A stretch of DNA of 64,000 nucleotides from Paramesorhizobium endophyticum (GTDB lineage Bacteria; Pseudomonadota; Alphaproteobacteria; Rhizobiales; Rhizobiaceae): positions 1 to 64,000 of the forward strand of contig NZ_BMHH01000020.1 of assembly GCF_014640615.1 (NCBI RefSeq), given 5' to 3'. The notes beneath the pieces were generated by a model. That model had not been told where the DNA came from and made no database searches. It was given only the letters and a program-made list of their open reading frames with translations. Each line of letters begins with the position of its first letter. Position 1 is the first letter of the stretch. Shown here piece by piece: positions 1 through 7,697 of the stretch. The position numbers and the translations under genes were made by a program.

Positions 1-1251
1 CGTCACCGACAATTTCCGCGTCATCAGGCCACGCGATTTTCGGGTTATCGCGTGAACGGGGTATACTCCCCTTTGTTGCGGCTCTATTTCCTTTTTCACA
101 CCCGAGCCGTGTTTGGTGTGGTTGGATGCCCCCGCCTCTTCGGCGAAGCGGGTGATGGAAAAAGCCTCGATCGGCGTCGCCGTATGGCCATCGCGGACAA
201 GCTCGGCCAGCACCTCGCCGACAGCAAGCGCGATCTGGAATCCCGCGCCGGAGAAGCCGAAGGCATGGATGAGGCCCGGTGTCGTGCGGCTTGGCCCAAT
301 AACAGGGTTTTTATCGGGCATCTGCGCTTCCGTGCCGCTCCATGCGCGGATGATCTGGGCATGTTTGAGGCCGGGAAAGAGGCTTGCGGCGCGGTTCATC
401 ATCGTGAGCGCGCCGTCGCCGCGGGGGCGCGAAAAATCCGGATCTGCAAGCGGCAGGCCGCGTTCGCCGCCGACGATGCAATTGCCGCGCTCGACCTGCC
501 GGGCATAGACGCCGCCGCCTTCCATACCGATATTAACGGTCAAAACCGGCGCGAGCGGCTCCGTCACCACCATGGAAGGGTAGATGCGGGTAAGCGGAAC
601 CGGCTCGCCGAACAGCGCTGCGAAATGGTCGGCCCACGCGCCCGCGCTGTTGATGACGGTGCGCGCAGTAATGGCCATCCCCTCCCCCGCTTCCAGCGCG
701 AAACCGCCGCCATTGCGCGTAACGCCCGTTACCGGACAGTTCTCGAGCACATGTACTCCGGCGCGTCTCGCAGCGGCGGCAAAGCCGGTCGAAACCAGAC
801 GCGGATTGGCATGCCCGTCGCCGAGGCAAAAGGAAGCGCCAACCACATCGTCACCCAGGAACGCGAAGCGCCGCCGCAGTTCATTATGGCCGATCAGCGT
901 GAGGTCGAGGCCGTAGTCCGCCACCCTTGCCGCATAGGCTTCGAGCGAAGCCATGTCGGCCTCGCTGGCGGCAAGCTTCAAATGACCGGAAGGCATATAT
1001 TCGCCGTCGATGCCGATCCGCTCTTTGAGGCGGGGCCAGATGCTGTGGGCGCGCTGCGCCAGCGGCAATTGCTGGGGCGGGCGTCCCTGACGGCGCACCC
1101 CGCCATAATTGACGCCGCTTGCCTGCGCACCGCAATAGCTGCTGTCGATGAGCGCGACGCTCATTCCCATTGCGCGCAAGGCCAGCGCTGCGGACGAGCC
1201 GACAAGGCCGCCGCCGATGACAGCCACATCCACGTCGAGACGCTGTCTCAT
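1..1251 (-). CDS. FAD-dependent amine/amino-acid oxidoreductase (DadA/SoxB-like), partial
   Basis: Read on the minus strand, an open frame starts at 1251 and is still open at the window edge, so the 3' end is missing. The N-terminus carries a dinucleotide-binding motif (DVAVIGGGLVGSSAAL) that fits the glycine oxidase/D-amino acid dehydrogenase family. Near the usual family C-terminus (about residue 345) there is an FGFSGAGFQ motif typical of these enzymes. The frame then runs on through a basic, low-complexity tail to at least 417 residues, longer than the usual 375-390. Its ATG overlaps the stop of the next upstream gene (ATGA), so it is the distal gene of the operon. It is probably the beta subunit of a three-part dehydrogenase for an imino- or amino-acid-like compound; the substrate is unknown. 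Confidence 0.82.
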   Translation of the reverse strand, partial: MRQRLDVDVAVIGGGLVGSSAALALRAMGMSVALIDSSYCGAQASGVNYGGVRRQGRPPQQLPLAQRAHSIWPRLKERIGIDGEYMPSGHLKLAASEADMASLEAYAARVADYGLDLTLIGHNELRRRFAFLGDDVVGASFCLGDGHANPRLVSTGFAAAARRAGVHVLENCPVTGVTRNGGGFALEAGEGMAITARTVINSAGAWADHFAALFGEPVPLTRIYPSMVVTEPLAPVLTVNIGMEGGGVYARQVERGNCIVGGERGLPLADPDFSRPRGDGALTMMNRAASLFPGLKHAQIIRAWSGTEAQMPDKNPVIGPSRTTPGLIHAFGFSGAGFQIALAVGEVLAELVRDGHTATPIEAFSITRFAEEAGASNHTKHGSGVKKEIEPQQRGVYPVHAITRKSRGLMTRKLSVT

Positions 1252-2630
1252 TCCGCGGCCTCCCGCGTTTCCGGCCTGAGCAGCATTGGCAGGGGTTTCA
1301 CCGGCGGCTGCGAACGCAAACGCCCGGCGGCATCGATGGGCTTTCCCGTCTCCGCAGCGAGGATTTCCGCAGCCGCCGCGCCACAGAAGCGGCCCTGGCA
1401 GCGGCCCATGCCGGTGCGGCTCACCGCCTTCAGGCGATTGATCTCTTGAATAGAGAAATCACGCACGGATTGGCGCAGCGTACCGGCGGTTACTTCCTCG
1501 CAGCGGCAGACCAGCGTTTCGTCGGCAACTTCCTTCGCCCAATGCGCGGGATAGGGAAAGGCAGCCTCCAGCACATTACGGAAACGGCTGATGCGGGTGA
1601 GTTTCTTCTCCAGCTCTCCCGCCCGTACGCGCGAGTACGGCAGGGCGCGATCCTCGAGCAGGGCCAGCGCCGCGCGCTCACCCGCGAGTTCCGCCGCGTC
1701 GGCTCCGGCGATACCCGTGCCATCACCGGCAAGATAAACGTCCTCGACGCTGCTGCGCCCGCTGATATCGCGCTCGGGCAGCATGGCGCGGTCGCGCTCG
1801 TTGAAGGTGAACTTGCATCCGGCGAGATCAGCAAGCTGGGTCTCGGAGCGCAGGCCCAGCGCATAGCCGATCCCGTCACAGGCAAGGCTCCGCTCACGCC
1901 CCCCCTGTCGCCAGTGGATAGCCGTAACGCGCGTTACGCCTTCGATGGCGAGGCCGGTTATGCCGTAGTGAATGGCGACGCCGTGCAGGCGCAGTTCGGC
2001 GGCAAAGCGCAAGCCTCGCAGGATGACGGACGGCTCAAGCGCGAGTCCCCGCAAGAGGTGGCGCTTCGCCAGCAGCGGCGTACCGTCGAGTACGGCGGCA
2101 ACCTCGACGCCTGCCTTCATATATTGCCAGGCGACGAGATAGAGGAGCGGCCCTGACCCGACAAAAACCACCCTTCTGCCGATGGCGGCGCCTTGGGTTT
2201 TCAGCGCGATTTGCGCCCCGCCGAGGGTGAAAACGCCGGGCAACGTCCAGCCCGCCACGGGAAGCACCCTGTCGCTCGCTCCGGTCGCAAGGATAAGGCC
2301 GTCATAGGCGACTTCCCGGTTCATCCCGTCCACGGCGATCTGCGCTCTGCCATTGCCGAGATTCCAGACGAGCGCTTGCGGCCGATAGTCGATATGACCT
2401 TGCAGCGCGGCGAAATCCCGGTACAGCCGTTCGGCCTTATGCGCTTCCGAGCCGTAGAGCGAGCGGGTACTGCGGCCATCATCCACGAGCCGCTGGCGAT
2501 AAATCTGGCCCCCACAGGCCGGCGCTTCATCCACGATGAGAGGGCGCAGGCCAGCGGCCACGAGGGCTTCGGCGGCGCGCACGCCCGCCGGTCCCGCCCC
2601 GACGATAAGGGGTTGCGGGCGCTCATTCAT
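1248..2630 (-). CDS. FAD/NAD(P)-binding dehydrogenase alpha subunit (HcnB/opine oxidase A-like)
   Basis: This 460-residue protein starts at the ATG at 2630, which overlaps the stop of the preceding 2Fe-2S gene (ATGA). A longer in-frame start at 2729 would read through that gene. The N-terminus has the FAD Rossmann motif VGAGPAGVRAAEAL, with a second dinucleotide site (VFVGSGPLLYLVA) mid-protein. The C-terminal 80 residues hold a BFD-like iron-sulphur domain with the cysteine pattern CRCEE...GRCQGRFCG. This architecture matches HcnB, the opine oxidase A subunit and hydroxyproline-dehydrogenase alpha subunits. It should form a complex with the genes on either side and oxidise a secondary amine or amino acid, passing electrons through FAD and Fe-S centres. 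Confidence 0.88.
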   Translation of the reverse strand: MNERPQPLIVGAGPAGVRAAEALVAAGLRPLIVDEAPACGGQIYRQRLVDDGRSTRSLYGSEAHKAERLYRDFAALQGHIDYRPQALVWNLGNGRAQIAVDGMNREVAYDGLILATGASDRVLPVAGWTLPGVFTLGGAQIALKTQGAAIGRRVVFVGSGPLLYLVAWQYMKAGVEVAAVLDGTPLLAKRHLLRGLALEPSVILRGLRFAAELRLHGVAIHYGITGLAIEGVTRVTAIHWRQGGRERSLACDGIGYALGLRSETQLADLAGCKFTFNERDRAMLPERDISGRSSVEDVYLAGDGTGIAGADAAELAGERAALALLEDRALPYSRVRAGELEKKLTRISRFRNVLEAAFPYPAHWAKEVADETLVCRCEEVTAGTLRQSVRDFSIQEINRLKAVSRTGMGRCQGRFCGAAAAEILAAETGKPIDAAGRLRSQPPVKPLPMLLRPETREAAE

Positions 2631-2908
2631 GCGGCAGCTCCTGTGACAATCTCCATCCCGGCGACGAGCGGCGTGGTGCATGCCCGAGCCCGCGAACCGT
2701 CTGCGAAAGTCACCCAGCAATCCTGGCACGCGCCCATCTGGCAGAAACCGGCGCGCGGGCAGCCCGAGAATTCGCTGATCCGCACCGCATCCCCTGCGTT
2801 CAGGATGGCGGTGAGCAGAGTATCCCCTTCCCGGCCTTCGCAGGGGGTTCCATCGAGTATAAAGGGGATCGGGGGGTGGTTTTTGCGGGCAATACGGTGG
2901 AAAAGCAC
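2627..2908 (-). CDS. Small (2Fe-2S) ferredoxin-like subunit (HcnA-like)
   Basis: The 93-residue protein is a single Fer2_4-type domain. Conserved cysteines lie in SGCPRAGFCQMGACQDCWV, with a further cysteine in RACTTP, giving the four ligands of a plant-type 2Fe-2S cluster. Families with this domain alone (HcnA, SoxA N-terminal segment) are the smallest subunit of three-part amine or amino-acid dehydrogenases. It sits one base after the permease gene upstream and overlaps the FAD alpha subunit downstream, so all are co-transcribed. It should relay electrons between flavin subunits. Confidence 0.85.
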   Translation of the reverse strand: MLFHRIARKNHPPIPFILDGTPCEGREGDTLLTAILNAGDAVRISEFSGCPRAGFCQMGACQDCWVTFADGSRARACTTPLVAGMEIVTGAAA

Positions 2909-2909
2909 G

Positions 2910-3713
2910 TCACTTCTCCCCCACCAAAACCCGGTCCAGCCCGAAGAGGCGGTCGAGCACCAGCATGGCGGCGGCTGTGAGCGCGATCATCAGGGCAGAG
3001 ACGGCGGCCATCATCGGGTCGATGGAATCGGTCGCATACATATACATCTTCACCGGCAGGGTGACCGTCGAGGGCGAGGTCACGAAGATCGACATGGTCA
3101 GTTCGTCGAAACTGTTGATGAAGGCGAGGAGCCAGCCGCCGGTTACGCCAGGCAGGATCATCGGGAGGGTGATGCGGCGGAAGACGGTCCAGCGCGACGC
3201 GCCGAGCGTCATCGCCGCCTGTTCCGCGCTCCGGTCCATGCCGGAAAGCGCGGCAAGCACCAGCCGCAGCACATAGGGCGTGACGATGATGACATGGCAC
3301 AGCACCAGCCAGGCGAAGCTGCCGGTGACGCCGATGAGGGCGAAGAAGCGCAGGAAGGCGACGCCAAGCACCAGATGCGGAATGAGCAGCGGCGAGAGGA
3401 AGAGCGCGTTCAAGGCGTCGCGGCCCGTAAAGCGATTGCGGTCAATCGCTAGGCCCGCCGGGACGGCGATGGCCACGGAAATCGTCGCTGCAAGCGTCGC
3501 CAGCCGCAGCGAATTGCCGAAAGCGGTGATGAAATCTGGATAATCCAGGATGGCGCGGAACCAGCGCAGCGAAAACACGGTCGTCGGTATCGTCAGCGTA
3601 TTCTCGGGGGTGAAGGCGACGAGGCAGACGACGACGAGCGGCGCGAGCACAAAGGCGATGACCAGCGCATGGAAAAGAAGCGCGAAGGGGCCGTTTTTCT
3701 GCATGGCGTTCAC
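2910..3713 (-). CDS. ABC transporter permease (PotC-like)
   Basis: This 267-residue inner-membrane protein has about six hydrophobic segments. It carries the EAA cytoplasmic-loop signature of binding-protein-dependent permeases (EQAAMTLGASRWTVFRRITLP, about residues 164-184), which docks on the ATPase. Length and sequence style match the PotC side of spermidine/putrescine-type (POPT family) importers. Its start overlaps the stop of the PotB-like gene by four bases. With the adjoining dehydrogenase subunits, the transporter probably brings in the substrate that the enzyme oxidises. Confidence 0.9.
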   Translation of the reverse strand: MNAMQKNGPFALLFHALVIAFVLAPLVVVCLVAFTPENTLTIPTTVFSLRWFRAILDYPDFITAFGNSLRLATLAATISVAIAVPAGLAIDRNRFTGRDALNALFLSPLLIPHLVLGVAFLRFFALIGVTGSFAWLVLCHVIIVTPYVLRLVLAALSGMDRSAEQAAMTLGASRWTVFRRITLPMILPGVTGGWLLAFINSFDELTMSIFVTSPSTVTLPVKMYMYATDSIDPMMAAVSALMIALTAAAMLVLDRLFGLDRVLVGEK

Positions 3714-4561
3714 CCCAGAGCCTTGCGCGCCCGTGCTTCGACGGCGCGGTTATAGGCGAGCATGATCACGAGATTGGCGACGAGCACGATGATGGCGATG
3801 GCGGCGCCCATCGGCCAGTTCAGCTCCTGCATGTACTCGTCATAAACGAGCGTGGCCGCCATTTTCAGCCGCCGCCCGCCCAGAAGGCCGGGAATGGCGA
3901 AGGCGCTTGCCGAAAGGCCGAAGACGATGAGGCTGCCGGACAGAAGGCCCATCGAAACCTGCGGCATCACCACGCGCCGCAAGGCTGTAAGGCGTGAAGC
4001 GCCGAGGCTCCATGCCGCCGCTTCCAATTGCGGATCGAGCTTCTGCAAGGACGTCCACACCGGGATGACCATGAAGGGCAGCATGATATGGACGAGCGCG
4101 ATGACGATGGCCGTCTCTGTATAGAGCAGTTTCACCGGGCCAAGGCCTGACGCTTCGAGCGCTGTATTGATGAGGCCCGTGGAGCCGAGCAGCATGCTCC
4201 AGCCGAAGGCGCGCACGACCACCGAGACGAGCAGCGGCCCCAGGATGACCAGAAGGAAGATCGAGCGCCAGGGGCTGCGCATTCGTGAGAGGATATAGGC
4301 TTCCGGCGCGCCGATGAGCGCACAGATAAGCGTGGTGATGAAGGCCAGCCGCAGGGTGCGCCAGAAGATGGAGAGATAATAGCTGTCCGACAGCACCTGC
4401 CCGTAATGGGCGAACGTATAGCCCGTGCCGATGCCGGTTTCGTAACTGTAGGTCAGGAATGAAAGGATCAGCGTCAGGACGAGCGGCACGATGACGAGTC
4501 CGGCAAACAGCACCGCGCCGGGCGCAACCAGCAGCCATGGAGTGGCGGACGGGCGGGTCAT
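3710..4561 (-). CDS. ABC transporter permease (PotB-like)
   Basis: This 283-residue membrane protein is the PotB-type partner permease. It has a long N-terminal periplasmic loop after the first membrane segment and an EAA loop (EAAAWSLGASRLTALRRVVMP, about residues 181-201). Four-base overlaps at both ends with the ATPase and the PotC-like gene show tight translational coupling. It should form the heterodimeric channel with the downstream permease. No periplasmic binding protein for this transporter lies in the window; it may lie beyond the left edge, past the oxidoreductase gene. Confidence 0.9.
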   Translation of the reverse strand: MTRPSATPWLLVAPGAVLFAGLVIVPLVLTLILSFLTYSYETGIGTGYTFAHYGQVLSDSYYLSIFWRTLRLAFITTLICALIGAPEAYILSRMRSPWRSIFLLVILGPLLVSVVVRAFGWSMLLGSTGLINTALEASGLGPVKLLYTETAIVIALVHIMLPFMVIPVWTSLQKLDPQLEAAAWSLGASRLTALRRVVMPQVSMGLLSGSLIVFGLSASAFAIPGLLGGRRLKMAATLVYDEYMQELNWPMGAAIAIIVLVANLVIMLAYNRAVEARARKALG

Positions 4562-5622
4562 GCGCCAGCGCCTTCCAAAGCTTCGACGCGCAGGCTTGAC
4601 GGCGTCCAGTCGAGGCCGACGCGGTCTCCCTCCCCTGCCGGTTCCTCGCCGCTATTGGGCGCCGAGACAGAGAGAAGCCCCGCAGGCGTTTCGACATTGA
4701 ACAGCCAGTGGCCGCCGAGGAAATAGCGGCTGGCGACATGGCCGTTGAGGCGCCCTTCATCCTTGTTGAGAAAGAGTTTTTCCGGGCGGATCGACGCAGC
4801 GACCGGCGCACCGGCGGGGATATCCGGTTCCGCCTCGCCCGCCAGCATAGCGCCCGCCACTTCCACCTTGCCGCCCGCTCCGTCCGGCCACCAGATGCCT
4901 TCGAGCCGGTTCATCCGCCCGACGAAGGAAGAGATGAACGCCGTCGCCGGTCGCTCGTAAAGGCGATAGGGCGCGTCGACCTGCGTCATGCGCCCCGCCT
5001 CCATAACCACCACGCGGTCGCTGATGGATAGCGCCTCCGCCTGATCGTGGGTGACCATGATGGTCGTCGTGCCGACGCTGCGCTGGATGCGGCGCAATTC
5101 GAACTGCATCTCCTCGCGCAGCTTGGCGTCGAGATTGGATAGCGGCTCGTCGAGCAGCAGCACCGGCGGCTCGATCACCAGCGCCCGGGCAATGGCGACG
5201 CGCTGGCGCTGCCCTCCTGAAAGCTGGCGCGGATAGCGCTCCGCCATGCCGCCCAAATGTACCAGCTCAAGGATTTCGCCCACGCGCTTGTCCCGTTCTG
5301 TACGCGGAACTTTACGCATCTCCAGGCCGAAGGCGACATTCTGCGCCACCGTCATATGCGGAAAAAGCGCATAGCTCTGGAAGACGATGCCGAGCCCGCG
5401 GCGGTTTGGCTTCTCATGCGTGATGTCGCGGCCGTCGAGCATGATGCGACCGCTGGTCGGCTCGACCAATCCCGCAATCATCTGCAGCGTCGTCGTCTTG
5501 CCGCAGCCCGAGGGACCGAGCAGCGAGATGAACTCGCCCTTGCCCACGCTCAAATCGACATCGCTGACGGCAGTCAGTTCACCGTAGGACTTGTTGATCC
5601 GCTCAAGCGTCAGAAAAGCCAT
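4558..5622 (-). CDS. ABC transporter ATP-binding protein (PotA-like)
   Basis: This 354-residue ATPase has Walker A GPSGCGKTT (residues 36-44), the Q-loop in FQSYALFPH, the signature LSGGQRQR, Walker B VLLLDEPLSNLDAKLR, and a C-terminal TOBE extension of about 110 residues. That layout is typical of polyamine/iron/sugar-type importers such as PotA. It is the first gene of the minus-strand operon and probably drives uptake through the two downstream permeases. Its promoter region is shared with the divergent IclR gene and holds paired repeats that are good operator candidates. Confidence 0.92.
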   Translation of the reverse strand: MAFLTLERINKSYGELTAVSDVDLSVGKGEFISLLGPSGCGKTTTLQMIAGLVEPTSGRIMLDGRDITHEKPNRRGLGIVFQSYALFPHMTVAQNVAFGLEMRKVPRTERDKRVGEILELVHLGGMAERYPRQLSGGQRQRVAIARALVIEPPVLLLDEPLSNLDAKLREEMQFELRRIQRSVGTTTIMVTHDQAEALSISDRVVVMEAGRMTQVDAPYRLYERPATAFISSFVGRMNRLEGIWWPDGAGGKVEVAGAMLAGEAEPDIPAGAPVAASIRPEKLFLNKDEGRLNGHVASRYFLGGHWLFNVETPAGLLSVSAPNSGEEPAGEGDRVGLDWTPSSLRVEALEGAGA

Positions 5623-5689
5623 GCACCCACCAACCGCACAGTTTGAAACGGTTCAAAGGAGGCGGCAGCTTTTGACCCAAGTCAAATTA

Positions 5690-5739
5690 AAATTCCATTT
5701 AACAGAATTTTTCTTGATTTAATTCCTGTATATAGAATT
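5690..5739. promoter_or_regulatory. Twin operator-like repeats between the transporter operon and the IclR gene
   Basis: Two near-identical interrupted dyads lie 30 bp apart, centre to centre: AATTCCATTTAACAGAATT (from 5691) and AATTCCTGTATATAGAATT (5721-5739). Each is AATTC and GAATT separated by nine bases. Two copies about three helical turns apart in a divergent promoter region are what an IclR tetramer would be expected to bind. The assignment is an inference from position and symmetry. Confidence 0.55.
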
Positions 5740-5773
5740 CTGATCGCAAATCAGGGTTTGGGGATTTCATTTC

Positions 5774-6607
5774 ATGAATACGGAAACCATGCTTCCGCTG
5801 GGGAAAGGGCCCTCCAGCCTGCGCCGCGCGCTTGGATTGTTGCGGGTTGTCGCTAATGGTGACCCCTCGGGTACGCGGCTCAAGGACATCGCCCATGCCG
5901 CCGGCTGCAGCCAGTCGACCGCCCATCGGGCGCTGCAGGATCTGATGGCGGAAGGCTTCGTCGAGCAGGTCGAGGGCGGAAAGCGCTACCGCCCCTCGCT
6001 CGATTTCTTCGTGCTTGCCGCGCGCGCCGGTCAGGTTGGCGGCATCCGCGATCTGGCGAGGCCGGTTCTCCTGCGCCTCGCCACCACTTTGAGCGACACG
6101 ATCTTCCTGCTGGTGCGTAATGGCTATGATGCCGTCTGCATCGACCGCGTCGAAGGCCCCTTCCCTATCCGGTCCTTCACCGGCGATATCGGCGGCAAGG
6201 TGCCCTTGGGTCTCGGACAAGGCAGCCTTGCTATCCTCGCCCATCTACCGGAGGCGGAGCGGGAAGAGGTCATCCGCTTCAACATTCCCCGTCTCATCGA
6301 TCGCGGCTTTCTCGATGAAGCGGGCCTGCGCGCGGCGCTGGCTACCGCAAAGGAGCAGGGCTGGGTCAATCTCAACACCGGTCTCATCCCCGGCATGGCG
6401 GGCGTCGGCGTACCGGTCATCGATGCGCAAGGTCGGCCCGTCGCCGCGCTCAGCGTCGGCACGCTCGCCGAGCGGCTTGGACCCGAGCGATTGCCCGGCG
6501 TGGTGCGGATTCTCAGGACGGAAGCGGCAAATCTCGCGGCGGGCTTAAATCCCTTCGATGTGTCCCTGCGTTATCCGCTGCGAAGCTTAAGCAATATCCG
6601 CCCGTGA
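5774..6607 (+). CDS. IclR-family transcriptional regulator
   Basis: This 277-residue protein has an N-terminal winged helix-turn-helix (about residues 14-75, including LKDIAHAAGCSQSTAHRALQDL) and a C-terminal IclR effector domain. The effector domain carries segments such as VCIDRVEGPFPIRSFTGDIG and a late GMAGVGVPVIDAQGRPVAALSVG that line the ligand pocket in this family. It is divergent from the transporter/dehydrogenase operon and most probably controls it in response to the imported compound. Its last 21 bases overlap the end of the convergent gene. Confidence 0.92.
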   Translation: MNTETMLPLGKGPSSLRRALGLLRVVANGDPSGTRLKDIAHAAGCSQSTAHRALQDLMAEGFVEQVEGGKRYRPSLDFFVLAARAGQVGGIRDLARPVLLRLATTLSDTIFLLVRNGYDAVCIDRVEGPFPIRSFTGDIGGKVPLGLGQGSLAILAHLPEAEREEVIRFNIPRLIDRGFLDEAGLRAALATAKEQGWVNLNTGLIPGMAGVGVPVIDAQGRPVAALSVGTLAERLGPERLPGVVRILRTEAANLAAGLNPFDVSLRYPLRSLSNIRP

Positions 6608-7222
6608 AGATCGGAGGCGGCGCAAGCGTCCCTCGACGATCCAGTTCTCGACCAATTGCTTTTCCGCGGCGAAGGGATGCAATTCCCAGCCGATATGGTC
6701 GAAGCCAGTGAGCACGACGTCGTCACCTGGCTTCGCAAAGCCCAAGAGAACATCCGCAATCGCCACCATGCCGCTCGACGGCACGACATAGGGCGCGGGG
6801 GAAAAGCGGGCAAGGTCCCGGTCTAGCTGTTCGTGGACAGAGGCAGGTATGACGCGATGGGAAAGGCCCGCCGCCGCGGCAAAAGCGGCGAACTCATCCG
6901 TATAGTCGTCGCAGAAATCGCTGAGATCGGGATAGGTTTTGACCAGTTCATCCCGCATGCTCGCGAATTTTTCGCCGGACCGCACGCTCCATATCTCCCT
7001 CGCGTGGAGTACCGCCGGGTTGGTCTTCCAGCCATCGCCATGCAGCATCGCGCGCGCCGGGCGGCCTGTATTGCACACGGCGACAATATCGGTTTTGCCG
7101 CCACCGGCCCCCACCGAGCGGCAATCGTTGAAACGGATCACAATATCCGCCGCATCGATAAAGGCAGCGCCACCGGGCGGCACGCTGCCATTGCCGACGA
7201 TCATGATGGTGCGGGAAGCCAT
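6587..7222 (-). CDS. Sialyltransferase-like (GT29-type) protein
   Basis: This 211-residue cytoplasmic protein has no signal peptide or membrane segment. Its N-terminus (GNGSVPPGGAAFIDAAD followed by VIRFND) resembles the L-sialylmotif of family-29 sialyltransferases, where CMP-sugar is bound. A later segment, PSSGMVAIADVLLGF, resembles the small sialylmotif. Rhizobial homologues are often labelled 'urease operon accessory protein', but no urease genes are here. The sugar donor and acceptor are unknown. Only three bases separate it from the upstream DUF1311 gene, so the two may be co-transcribed, although they share no evident function. Confidence 0.6.
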   Translation of the reverse strand: MASRTIMIVGNGSVPPGGAAFIDAADIVIRFNDCRSVGAGGGKTDIVAVCNTGRPARAMLHGDGWKTNPAVLHAREIWSVRSGEKFASMRDELVKTYPDLSDFCDDYTDEFAAFAAAAGLSHRVIPASVHEQLDRDLARFSPAPYVVPSSGMVAIADVLLGFAKPGDDVVLTGFDHIGWELHPFAAEKQLVENWIVEGRLRRLRSSRADIA

Positions 7223-7225
7223 GAA

Positions 7226-7606
7226 TTACTTCCCGGATGGGGGCATCATCTTTTTCAGTTCGGCAGTGCGTGAGATCGTCCATTGCGTGACGCAATTGAT
7301 GATCAGGAGGGGCTGCATCGAGCCACCCTCCGCCGGCTTGCTACTCGCCGTGCATTGCTGGTCACGGTTGCGGATCCACGCGCGCTGCGCTTGGCGCAAC
7401 GCATCCTGGTCCTTCGGTTGCATAGCCGCCATGACCTGCTTGTAGACCTGGTTGAGCTCAGCATCCGCCGCCCAATATTGGCGGGAGGCGCATCGGTCCA
7501 TGTCCGCCTGCGTGATCGCATTGCTGCAATCGATGCTTGGATCCTGTGCCAAGGCGGGCAAGGCGAACAAAACGAAAAGGACGGCAGCAAGCGAAATTCG
7601 TATCAT
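7226..7606 (-). CDS. Periplasmic DUF1311/LprI-like protein
   Basis: This 126-residue precursor has a clear Sec signal peptide (MIRISLAAVLFVLFALPALA, cut before QDPS). The mature part fits DUF1311, the family of the lysozyme inhibitor LprI. It has paired cysteines (IDCSNA, DRCASR, DQQCTA, INCVTQ) and the typical MNQVYKQ-like segment (AELNQVYKQVMAAM) followed by LRQAQRAWIRNRDQQC. Four cysteines suggest two disulphides in the periplasm. Lysozyme-inhibitor function is known for few members, so the role here is open. Confidence 0.8.
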   Translation of the reverse strand: MIRISLAAVLFVLFALPALAQDPSIDCSNAITQADMDRCASRQYWAADAELNQVYKQVMAAMQPKDQDALRQAQRAWIRNRDQQCTASSKPAEGGSMQPLLIINCVTQWTISRTAELKKMMPPSGK

Positions 7607-7697
7607 CGGTCTGGCTTTCCAAGAATTCCGGCCTAATTCGGAGCCTGCACGCTAAAATGCGGCAAGCCCCGTAAAGGAAGCGATAATCACGGTATTT

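Noticed and set aside
52-1449. Long plus-strand open frame over the left-end oxidoreductase genes
   Set aside because: It is antisense to two clear flavoprotein genes, is Arg/Ala-rich and has no family character; a high-GC shadow.
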